Positions 40,707-51,270 of a stretch of DNA of 64,000 bases are shown here, piece after piece. The notes beneath the pieces are model-generated. The model saw only the letters and a program-made list of their open reading frames with translations, did not search any database and was not told where the DNA came from. The stretch is from Dicaeum eximium (lineage: Eukaryota; Chordata; Aves; Passeriformes; Dicaeidae). The stretch lies in NCBI GenBank assembly GCA_013396995.1, contig VWZP01010162.1, forward strand, positions 1,034,261 through 1,098,260, read 5' to 3'. Position 1 is the first letter of the stretch, and each line of letters opens with the position of its first letter. The translations under genes and the position numbers were made by a program.

Positions 40707-41294
40707 NNNNNNNNNNNNNNNNNNNNNNNNNNNNNNNNNNNNNNNNNNNNNNNNNNNNNNNNNNNNNNNNNNNNNNNNNNNNNNNNNNNNNNNNNNNNNN
40801 NNNNNNNNNNNNNNNNNNNNNNNNNNNNNNNNNNNNNNNNNNNNNNNNNNNNNNNNNNNNNNNNNNNNNNNNNNNNNNNNNNNNNNNNNNNNNNNNNNNN
40901 NNNNNNNNNNNNNNNNNNNNNNNNNNNNNNNNNNNNNNNNNNNNNNNNNNNNNNNNNNNNNNNNNNNNNNNNNNNNNNNNNNNNNNNNNNNNNNNNNNNN
41001 NNNNNNNNNNNNNNNNNNNNNNNNNNNNNNNNNNNNNNNNNNNNNNNNNNNNNNNNNNNNNNNNNNNNNNNNNNNNNNNNNNNNNNNNNNNNNNNNNNNN
41101 NNNNNNNNNNNNNNNNNNNNNNNNNNNNNNNNNNNNNNNNNNNNNNNNNNNNNNNNNNNNNNNNNNNNNNNNNNNNNNNNNNNNNNNNNNNNNNNNNNNN
41201 NNNNNNNNNNNNNNNNNNNNNNNNNNNNNNNNNNNNNNNNNNNNNNNNNNNNNNNNNNNNNNNNNNNNNNNNNNNNNNNNNNNNNNNNNNNNNN
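40707..41294. other. Assembly gap (588 Ns)
   Basis: A run of 588 unresolved bases beginning four bases into intron 1 of PDZRN4 on the minus strand. The left flank is GC-rich and contains the beginning of a 25-bp tandem repeat, which probably explains why it was not assembled. The true gap length may differ from the N count. Confidence 0.98.
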
Positions 41295-42110
41295 TCACCT
41301 TGCCGGGCTGGCCGCCCGCCAGGTCCCGGGCGATGCTGCTGATGTGGCTCATGTACTGGCCGAACTTCGCCTGGTACCGCCGCGCCGTCAGCTGCACCTC
41401 GCTCTGCAGCGCCGACAGCTGCGCCAGCAGCGACTTCTCCCTCCTGCTCCAGCGCAGAGCCTCCCTCTTCAGCTCCTGACCCGGCGCCCGCAGGCAGCGC
41501 TGCCCGCCGCCCTCCCGCGGCTGCCCCGGCGAGCGGGCGGAGGGGAGCCCGGCGCGGGGCTGCGGCTCGGCGGGGCCGGGNGCCCGCACTGCAGCTCGGC
41601 CGCCACCGGCCCCGCGAACCGCGACGGGTCGAAGCCCATGGCGCGGCCGGGCACCGCGAAACTTTCGGCGCCGCGACCCCGGCCTGGCCCCGGCGCCGCT
41701 GGAGCCGCTCCCGGCGGGCGGCGGCGAGGGGCGGGCAGAGGAGAGGGGCTGCGCCGGGAGAGGCGGGCGGCGGCGCTGAGACGGAGATCCCGGCGGCTTC
41801 CCCCACCCTCTGGCATTAGCTCCCTCTTCGCGGCGCTACCGCCCCACGCCCGGCCCTGGCACCACCTCCGCCCTCCCGGAGCATCCTCGCTGCGCGGCGG
41901 GGCCAGGGACCGGGGCGCGGGGACGCGCCGCCGCTCGGCCCTCGCCCACCGCGGGCACTGCCCCGGCGGGAGAGCTGTGTCCCGGCGGGTCACTCGGGAC
42001 TGGGCTATGGTCGCGGAGGGAGGGAGGGAGTTGGAAGGCTGCGAGACAGCGAATCGCTCAGGCTCTGACTGATGCACACTTGTGCTGGTAAATAACGCGC
42101 ACGTGTGAGC
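41295..42110 (-). promoter_or_regulatory. PDZRN4: CpG-island promoter and 5' UTR region of PDZRN4
   Basis: Composition changes sharply to very high G+C with dense CpG across exon 1 and about 450 bp upstream of its ATG, then falls back to AT-rich sequence right of about 42110. Sp1-type GC boxes are visible, for example GGGGCGGGC at 41728-41736, and an E-box CACGTG lies at 42100-42105. No TATA box is visible on the minus strand in this stretch, so a dispersed CpG-island promoter is likely. The start site cannot be placed from sequence alone. The reading frame of the ATG at 41639 stays open upstream to another ATG at 42077, but the family consensus favours 41639. Confidence 0.75.
41299..41639 (-). 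CDS. PDZRN4: PDZRN4 exon 1 (N-terminus and coiled coil; RING-coding part missing from the assembly)
   Basis: First coding exon of a RING/PDZ E3 ubiquitin ligase scaffold of the LNX/PDZRN family. The ATG at 41639-41637 sits in a good Kozak context (GCC ATG G) and opens MGFDPSRFAGPVAAELQC, matching the family start pattern MGF..RF...V...L.C, where the Cys is the first RING zinc ligand. Nineteen codons in there is a single N (41581) and the frame changes. In the shifted frame a Pro/Gly/Arg linker leads to a basic coiled coil at 41478-41320 (ELKREAL, RREKSLLAQL, EVQLTARRYQ, KFGQYMSHI), which is diagnostic of PDZRN3/4 and closer to PDZRN4. The exon ends GGC AAG|GTGA, phase 0, and joins exon 2. Family members carry a C3HC4 RING and TRAF-type zinc fingers between these two pieces; roughly 100 or more residues are absent. 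I read this as an assembly collapse. The exon's identity is secure; its internal sequence is not. Confidence 0.9.
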
Positions 42111-43779
42111 ACGCCTGTTTCATGTCTCTCCAAAAGTCTTCCTCCTCTCTTTTCCTTCCGTTTTGGGATATCCGTCAGGGCACAGAATCCTGAAATCCCT
42201 AGTACTAGTGCTCTCTTTGTTGCCACACCATAAAGGAAATAAGTCAGGATAAGAAAATTACTTGTTGAGCTCCCTTAAACTACAGCATATGTATAAACAC
42301 CACTTTCATTTAAAGAAAAGCTAAAATACAGCAAAATCTGGAAAAGCGTAGTTAGGATCAATAGCCGCCTGGATTCTACCCCTTCATTGCTGCACAGCCC
42401 ACAACATACACTGAAACATGAAACCCCTAACACATTCCCCACATAACTTCACTATTGAAAACACAGGGCCAGATTGCTGCCCCCAGCCCTGTGGAAAACC
42501 TCTCAGAGCAGAGAGGGATGGAGCTGAGGGGTTTCTTCAGCGGGCTCCTTCGTGTGGATCAGACACCATCATTTTTGGAAAGAATGACAGGTTTGGTCTG
42601 TCCAGGCTCAATCACAGGTTATTTCCTGGGCTGAGAACTTCTGAGGTAGTGCCAGGATGTGTCCTCACCAGTTCTGCAATTTCTGCTTCAAACTCTGGAT
42701 CTCAGGAGCATCCCTCTGGGAAAGCCATGCAGGCTTTTGAGACCCACTAATGAATGGTTCTTCTCCATGACTAAAAAGACATCATGTGAGCAATACAGCA
42801 GAGACTTTTTTTTCCCCCAAAGCAAGAAGGAAAACTCTGCACATACCTGCCCCTAGAACTGAACCTGGGATAGCAGATCTGTTATGTATACTCATGATTA
42901 CTTAACAAAAGATTGGCAATGCCTCACAGAACATTTTCAGACACAAATATTACTGAGAAGCACCACCAATCTACTCTTTCTGACTTGCCAAACAGAAATC
43001 CACAGTTTTTGTTGAATTACCATGGCCGTGAAATAAATAAGCAAATGAACGGCACCATCAAATAGTCTCTCATCTAGAAGACAATGTACTAGAATCCAGT
43101 ATTTCATTGCAGACCAAAATCACATTCTCTCACATGAAAAAGGAAATCAGACACCTTGAGTAACTAATTGTGCTATTCATATTGGTTTTAATCATCTATC
43201 CATTGATTTTAATTGCTTTGCTCATGGGGTCAAATCAGTGTCATCCAAAATGTTACAGAAATTATTTTAAAATAGTGTCCTCCTCTCCATTTTTGAATTT
43301 AACTATTAATTTGGCCTCATTATTTGTTTATATCCTCTTCTGTCTCCCAGTGTCCCAATGTATCTCCTTGATCTCATTATACATGGCCCAGAACTTCAGG
43401 TCTGAGCACAGGCAGTAATATCTTCATTCATAAATTACACTGGCAGAGAAAAGGCCCTGATGCTGGTTCATGATCTGTTAAACTACTTTTAATCTGTTAA
43501 TCTGTTAGTGGGATGCTTGAAATGGTTTTGGCTGAGACATGTGAGCAGCCTCCCAAAGCACAGCTGGACACAGCATTAGTGCTGCAGGGGCAAGTGCCAA
43601 GAGATAGTTCGATGTGGCTGCCCTCTTTGGGAGGTGGAGGCTTAGGGGCAAGGCTGCAAGTCCTTCTGGAGTCCCTGGCACATTTTATTCACCAGTATAA
43701 ATGTAGTTGTAGAAATGAGGTAGCCAGGTCTGAGCCTTGGAGCCTTTTGGCTTCTTTTAGATTAGGTGATTAATTAAAC

Positions 43780-43821
43780 AATGGTTTAGGATTCCTATGG
43801 AATGGTTTAGGATTCCTATGG
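43780..43821. repeat. 21-bp perfect tandem duplication
   Basis: AATGGTTTAGGATTCCTATG plus G occurs at 43780-43800 and again at 43801-43821 without mismatch. Confidence 0.95.
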
Positions 43822-44615
43822 TAAGCATACTTGAAAAAAACAACTCTGTCCTTTCTGGCCCACTTTGGGCATTAGTGAAATACCAATGCACTGGCAAAAC
43901 AGATCCAGGCAGTTGCCTGGAAGGCAGTTGCCTTTTTCTTTGCTCATGCTGGACTAAGAAATTATCTTTCTTTGCCATGATATCAGCACAGATGGAAGCA
44001 CAGGCAACTGGTTTATAGCAGAAGCAATTTTCCAGTGCAGGAACCTGTAATACAGACAAATATACCAAACTCATCTAAAGATAACAACTGCCTACATACA
44101 AACCTCCATGGAAATGGATACACATGGATAAATACATGCAAATGTTACCAATGTGCTTACTAAGGATGATTCCTACAATTAGTCCTATTAGTTCTGATGT
44201 AATCAGGAAACAAAAAATGCAATCCTCATAGTGTCCTAAAATATTCTTAAAGAGACAACATAATTATAATTTTGTTTGCTTCTCCAAGGTCTCAGCACCT
44301 ACAGCTCCAGGTTTCATACAGCCATTCCAGTCATGGGTTCACTGAGGTGGTCAAAGAGGGAAATGCAGATTTAGGGAGATGGAGAGAGGCCGAGGAACAT
44401 TGGAACAGCAGTGCTCTCATGAACAATGGAGACAGCTGTGATTGCACCACACTGGGACTGAACCCAGTCATGGATCAATAAAATGTTCAGTGCCTTGTCT
44501 TTACATCAGCCCATGTCTTCAACAGCTTCTAACACATTCATTTTTGCTCTGCTTGGTAAGGCAGAAAAAGCAATTTGAGATAAGAAAGCATTTGCTTCCT
44601 TAGTCACAGGTACCT

Positions 44616-44661
44616 ACACACAGACACACACACACAGACACACACACACACACAAACACAC
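44616..44661. repeat. (CA)n microsatellite
   Basis: About 46 bases of CA repeats interrupted by two CAGA units and one CAAA, likely polymorphic. Confidence 0.95.
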
Positions 44662-45619
44662 TTTGAGGAAGGATTTTGGTGGGGCTAACTGTGCTGAAGG
44701 AATTCTTTACCAGTACAGAAACCCAGCTGCTCCTGATCATCAGAGATGAGAGGAAGAGCTATTTCTATTACAAATAGAGGGTCATATCTCTTAGTTCTTT
44801 TCTCATCCTAGGAGGATCTACAGCTTAAAGGATGAGCTATACAGCTGTTTCCAAGTCTTCTGATGAAAAATCAGAATAAAATAAGAATTACTGCTCTGAA
44901 ATACTGAAGGTAACTGTAAGGCTACAGGCTCCACTGAAGTCAAAGGGGAAAATGCTATGGACTTGCAACTCACACATGTGGGAATAAAAGATGTATTTTT
45001 GTATTTCCCCCCTCATTTTCATAAAAAAATTGGCCTATTATTAATCCATAGGATTTCACAGGAAGGTTCTTTTTCCAGTCACACTAGTAAAATGCTGTAA
45101 CTAATCTAGAGCTAGGAAGACTCGGCAACTTCACTCTGAGATAACTTAGATCTGACCATTTGTTATTAAAATCTGTTATCATCAGAAGTCTGCAAAGAAT
45201 TTTTATTACTGCACTTTGGCAAAAAATATAAGCATAAAGTTAGACAATATTACTAATGTTTTATTGAAAAGAATCACCTCAGAAGGTTTCCAATTTTTAA
45301 GTCAGCAAGCAGTTTTTCTGTACTACAGTTTATCATTGAGCACTGTAAAAATGTTTGAGGAAGTGTCCAAGTCTGAGAGTGTACAGATTTTTGCTGAAAC
45401 CTGAGCAAGTATTCACATTCATCAGTTAAGGAAAGAAAATTCAATTAAGCTGCACACATTCAGTGAAGAATATTACATCCAGAAAACATTTGTAATCTAT
45501 GTTGTTCACCAGCACAAAGACACTGTATGATCTCTATATTTGTGTACTATGTTTGACATCAAGTGAATCAACAATCAGCTCTGGCCACCAGGAAAATGAG
45601 AACAAGTCTTAAAAACTAG

Positions 45620-45700
45620 TAAGTGGGAGGTCTAGATTTTTGACCTGCCTCTTTCATCCACAAATGGCCATAAGCAAGTCCTAAAACAGCTTTTCACTTT
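45620..45700 (+). mobile_element. Possible MIR-like SINE fragment (5' half)
   Basis: GTGGGAGGTCTAGATTTTTG, then ACCTGCCTCTTTC, then AAATGGCCATAAGCAAGTCC follows the order of the MIR 5' half (GAGACCTGGGTTCGAATCC, TGCCTCTGCCAC, GTGTGACCTTGGGCAAGTC). Shorter and weaker than the 51.1-kb copy; chance similarity is possible. Confidence 0.35.
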
Positions 45701-46583
45701 TTGCTTCACTTACTGCTAATGCCACCCAGCAGAATTCACAGCAGTCAGCTGCAGTCTGTGCAATGCCTGTGGCTGACAAAGATGCCTCACTAGGGCACCT
45801 TAGGGCAGTCAGGATTGAAACATGCATCTTCCAATGCAACAGGTGGATAAAAGCACCTTCCAGGATGTGCCTGACCTGAGGGGTGTGCTCTGCAGTCACA
45901 CCCTGTGGTCTGAGCCTTGCAGAGAGAGGAATTCAAGGAGCAGTGAGACTGTGTGTGATCTAAGAGTCAATCTGCCCAGTGCTATAAAAGCCAAATGCTC
46001 CTGAGCATACCTGTTTAGCCTTTTAGGAACTTACCTGTCAGAAATGAACTATGCTATCAGCTTTGGACACCTCCAGCAGCTGAACAGGGGATTTTTTCAG
46101 TATTACATTTCTACTGAAGTCCTGGGTACAAAGTCAAAGGTAGATATGAGCACTTAAAGGTGGTTTTCCATACACCTTTTTAACAAAGAATTTTAATAGT
46201 AAATGAATTTGAAGGCGGAAATGATTCCTACTTGTGTTTTGAGGATGAGGAGGTAGACAGTTAAATTCTTTAGATTCTGGGTCAAAATTATTCACACAAA
46301 CTGGAAGTGTCAGAACAGGGAACTAGGACTGCTCTTCTATTTCTCTTTAGGAGACTATGAGCAAGGCAAAGCCATCTCCTAAACTGGAAACCCAGGTAGA
46401 GAATACCTATATCAATACACTTGTTTGAGCATTGACACTGTGCTTTTTCTTTATTCCCTTCTACCTTTTTTTCCCCCTCTCTTGTTCAGTGTTAAACATA
46501 AGCTACTTGCTAGTACTTAACATGGCAAGAGAGAAGGAGCAAGGAGAGGTGAGAGCCAAGGAGCCAGGCTGAGAGAAAGCAGA

Positions 46584-46598
46584 TGTGTGTGTGTGTGT
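46584..46598. repeat. (TG)7 microsatellite
   Basis: Seven TG units next to a locally GC-richer stretch (46600-46720) in which I recognise no gene. Confidence 0.85.
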
Positions 46599-49500
46599 TG
46601 ACCCATGGTACCTGTCAGGTCTGTCCCACGCTCCCACAGCCTGTGCTGGCTGCCCAGCCCTTCCCAGCACTCCTGCACTGCCCTGCACACCCTGGGGCTG
46701 GCTGCAGCCCCAGCAGAAGGGTATAGAAGGATATAAATGTAAGGGAACATCAGAGCCTTGCCTTGGGCATTTCTACCTCATTTCCCTTTCTCAATCCAAC
46801 TGTTGCAACCTCCAGACGTCACAGGTTTTAAATTTGTCCCTGCAGAGCCAGCCCACAATGCACTTAGTTGCTGCAGATGCCTCCTTTCCACACAGAGCTG
46901 CTCCCTAAGGGTACACAGATACAAAAAGCTTTCTATTTCAGCACCCATTAAATCAAGGGAAAAAAATCTAAGGGGATAATTTTTCACATTATGAAATCTC
47001 ATCAGTTGCTGTAACTGAGAAGAGCCACTCACTCATCTTATGAGATGACAGAGCCCAAACTGGATTAGAAAGGGATCACCTGATTGCTGACAGTCTCTCC
47101 TGAGAAGGGTTAAGTCCTCTTGCCCTTGCAGTACTTGATCAACCAGCAAACACCCAGTGGCTGTTCCTAGGGCTTCCTTTTCACGAAGCAAAATGGCATA
47201 AACACCTAAGATGGAAAAAAAGTCACCCCAGTATTAGTAAAATAAGGTACCACAAACTGGGATAGAAGCAGAACCTCAGTTTCCAACTCAGCATGTCTCA
47301 GTGAAGGCTTTGACAGCTGTTCAGAATAAAAGAAATTGGTCAGGGTATTTCTACCCTTCTGCTCATCTCTTTCCAGTGTCACAGTGCACAGCCTTTAGAA
47401 AACTGCCTTTACCTATGAATTTTTGTAGTATTAACTTACACATCAACTGGTAAAGGAGACTAGTAAAACATTTAAAAACATTAATGGAAAGTTCAGAGTG
47501 AAATGTAACAAACTAAAAATAGATACATGTGGGAATTTTGTGGTAGGATTTTCAGAACTTTTATTTAAATACCTGAATTTAAGCATTTGAAATTAAAGTT
47601 AAATATCACTGCCACCAAAATGTGGCTGATCTTAGTCTAAACCAGGTGAACAGCCTAGGAAATGTGTGCAGAGAATTTTGATTACTTTATGCATTTTAAA
47701 ATGACACAGATTGCAAAAAACTATTAGTAAGTCAAAGAAAATGAGCCAAAAATGAAAGAAGCTAATGGTAATGACTGCATGGGAATATGGGAATCCACGC
47801 ATTGTTTCAGTGTTAAACTCTCACACACCACAGTGGAAAAAATAGAAAAAAAGGGAAATGAAAAATTAATATCTTATTGTTACTATGGGCCAAAAGATAA
47901 GCATATAAGAATATGCTTCTGATTCTTCTATATGTTCTATTTGTTTGTTACACATACTGTAATTTATGCAGTGTAGAATACCCTCTTATATCCCATGCCT
48001 GTTGCCTCCATACACAAAATAGTTTAAACAGAAATAGCCAAGGAGCACTTTACTCCATTGGTGTTCCTCAAATATGAAAGCTGTGATACTCTAAATATTT
48101 AATTGACCCCAAGGCCAGTCCCTTTGAGATTCAGCTTACATTAACACAAATAATGCAGCGCTAAAAAAAGAAAGATTTGCTCATATAATTATTTTAGTGC
48201 ACTAGCAAACATGATTCCTAGATATATTTTACTTTCTCCATGAGACACTTAAAACATTGAAGTTTCATGATTGCATTTGACAGTTGAAATAATATGGAGT
48301 AAAGATTTATAGTAGTTAATCTTTAGAAATGTCAGCATAATATATAAGCAAATACTATGAGCAAGGAGAAATAATGAGTTTGGATTTTGTAGTTTTTCCA
48401 GCTCTTGATCTGTTTAGCCTTATTTTTCTTCTAAGTCCTGTTTTCCTGAAGTTATGCTTTCAGAAATTATTTATTAATGAGTCTGAATTGAAATTCATAC
48501 AATTACTTGTTCCACAAGTAGACTTAAATCATCTAAATTGCTTGTATTTTATTTAGGTAGGTATGTGAGATCTGCTGTTATTTCACACAGGCCCTCCCTG
48601 TCTGCCCTCAGCAAGGCTGGAAACCATGACCTCCTCTGACAGATGGTGACTTTTTACAGTATTTTGGGTAACACCTGCAAGGGATATCACTAAAGGAACT
48701 GCAGGGAGCTCGGATCTGCCTCCATTGTTGATGCCTCCATGCTTTCTGTTCCCTTCCCTCTCATTCCCAAGCCAGGCAGAGGGCCACTGTGGGCCTTTAA
48801 CTGTGTTGCCTACTGTCAGAGTAAAGACATGGCCTCCCATGCTCCTGTGGGTGGAAGACCACCCCAGGCTGACAGAAGATTGGCAGAAGATTTGGCAGAA
48901 CACATGAACATGGTTTTCCCAAGAGTTACAGATGGTGTCTGGCTTTTCTGATGCTCAGGAACAGTGGGGTTCATCATGTTGTGTCCTTTGGTGGAGAGAC
49001 CCAGGGGAAGGACTTTCTCCTCTAGCAATTTGCCAGGTTTTATTTAATTTCTAGGATCTTTCTGTCTCTTACACATTTGCAAGATGTGGTTGAAAGAAAT
49101 GAGGAGTTTAAACATAATTAAAGAGGGTGCCCAAACAGGCAGGCATGCACGCAGATAAGGCCAATGCCACATCTTTTCTTAAGAGACCAAACTAAGAAAC
49201 AGCCTGTACAGGTAAAGCCACAGTAAAGATGTTGTGGCTGTTTATGTTAGCACTTGGGGGAGTGCAGTTTAGCTTAACATCTCCTGGAAGAATGTTCTCA
49301 AATGAAGTGGATGTCTTCTGTTTCTGGAAATATCAAGAGTGCTGAATTAGAAATTTTCAACTTCATAGTTTAATAGTTTTTTATCTTAATGAGCCCAAAA
49401 ATGGAAAAGGAAGAGAGAAATAACTTTCTGATGCTTGAAAACCTTTAAAAAATGTTTTGAGTTTGACCAACAATATCTGCTCCTCTTTTTCAGAGACTCA

Positions 49501-51111
49501 GAGCTGAAAGATCAGAGATTACATCATTAAAGCATATTTGGACAAATTAAATCTACATTTTTCCTAAACTGCCTATCATCATGGATTCGTGAATGCTAAT
49601 TCTGGTGTACTAATGCAGTTTTCTAATGACTACTTACTGCTGCACTGAGGATTGACATGTACAGCCTGATAGTCTTGTTATGGGGTGTTCTGTCAAAGTG
49701 CTAATGCAGCTCCTACCTGCTGTATTACCTCATCACTATTTTTTTAACCTCTAAAGGTTTTCCAAAAAGAAATGCTGAGCAGCAAGATGGTTTGATGACA
49801 TCAACAGGAAATAAACAGGTCCAAATCAGGTGTGCTTTTAGAAAGGATGAACATATTTTTATTTCATACCTATTAATATTGTCCAGTTCAGCCCACTCAG
49901 ATGTATTTTAGGATGTTCCCACCCTTCATGCTTGAGCCACATTATGGATGCATCAGTTTCTGCTTGTATCACCAAAGATTCAGATCAATAACATACAATT
50001 TAGTGTAAGGGTCTAATACTTACTTTTAAGCAGCTCTTTACCTAAGTGAGAAAAGCTGGATTTTTCCCTTGGCTATGTTTTAAAAGGAATCAAGGCGCAG
50101 CAAGATGTTCTATATTGGTTTTGTATTTTGCTATCATGATTTTCTCTTTTCAATAGAAACAGGTGTACATAAGCTGAGGTTTGGGACAACTTAGCATTTC
50201 ACTTTAAATGGGAAAACTTAAATGGCAAGTGTGTTATCTGGTATATGCAGAGGCAGTGTTTGAAATTTATTATATCTCATCTTAAGGCCAGAAAATTTTC
50301 CAAAATTAGTAGTGATTCAAACTGTTGTAAAAGCTGAAGTCCTTCCTAGATCATACATATTAATATGCCATAAGCATAAAATGTCACTTTAAATTCATTG
50401 ATTCCAGTCTCCATCCCATGAGAATCTGAAGCAGCATTGACAGCTTCTGTGAACCATTCTCACATTAAAATAAAGCAACATGGTGGTTGGGAAAAGACAC
50501 AGAAACTACCTTTTTTCTATAGTAATCAGACTTTAAAGTTTCCAAGTTTCTTGCTCTCCACAACATCAAAATTTATCCAGCTTTGTGTTTGAGCAAGCAG
50601 TGATTCACTGCTGACTAGGACAAGGTCCAAAAGTGGCAATCTTCTCTGAGGCAAAAGTTAGATGAACATGATCTTTTGGCAGCCTGCATATTAAAAGCTC
50701 CCCTATTCCTAGGTTCTCTATTGAGGACCTTCAGTGAGGTTAGCAAAATAACAATGAAATCTGATTTTGTGCTGTTTGGGAACTGAATTTCAGTACATCA
50801 CATCAGTCTTCAGGCTGGTTATGTGAACATGACAGCCTGACAAATAGTACCAGCTGTCTGCAATACCCACTGCCCCTGCCTGCAAGCAATGTGATTCAGA
50901 CAAAAAAGAGCTTTTCTTTCCATTAGTCCCACTTTCAGCTTTATTTTAGCAACAAAGCGATTTCCTCTTTTCCTTCCTACACAAATAATCTGTTCCTAAA
51001 GAAGTCCAGTTTTTAGAGATTAATAGCATTTCGCAGTCTGTCTGGCCCTTTAGTAACAACTGTCACATTGTCAAGGCCAGAGAGATCAGAGCTCAGGGTT
51101 GACTTTCCTTA

Positions 51112-51270
51112 TTCCTGATTCTGCCTCTGACGTGCCTGAAGATCTTTATTAAGTTAATTAACCTCTGTGACTCAGCGTAAGCACTGGTGTAATGCATGTA
51201 GCAATGCTTAACACGGAGTCCTACAGATGTGAGGCATGATAAAAGGGTAGAGGACTATTATTGCTACTAA
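51112..51270 (+). mobile_element. Ancient MIR-like (CORE-SINE) fragment
   Basis: Diverged but colinear with the MIR consensus as I know it. CTGATTCTGCCTCTGAC corresponds to CTGACTCTGCCACTTAC, TTAATTAACCTCTGTGACTC to CACTTAACCTCTCTGAGCCTC, and GTAATGCATGTAGCAATGCT to AATGTATGTAAAGCGCTTAG. An ACACGGAGTCCTAC stretch and a closing CTATTATTGCTACT resemble the MIR 3' part. MIR is old and rare in birds, so a copy this readable may be under constraint. The call is based on eye alignment only. Confidence 0.5.

Larger units (their letters stand above)
38390..41298 (-). other. PDZRN4: PDZRN4 intron 1
   Basis: An intron of 2,909 bp including the 588-bp gap. Its left third is AT-rich with a 14-base A run near 38533-38546 and a 16-base A run at 39518-39533. 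The rest holds the CpG blocks described separately. No further PDZRN4 exon is seen, and phase continuity from exon 1 to exon 2 needs none. Confidence 0.85.

Noticed and set aside
40415..42072. Very long open frames of 240-513 codons crossing the N run on both strands
   Set aside because: They are created by N codons and stop-poor CpG-island DNA. Only the stretch 41299-41639 on the minus strand has family homology and splice support.
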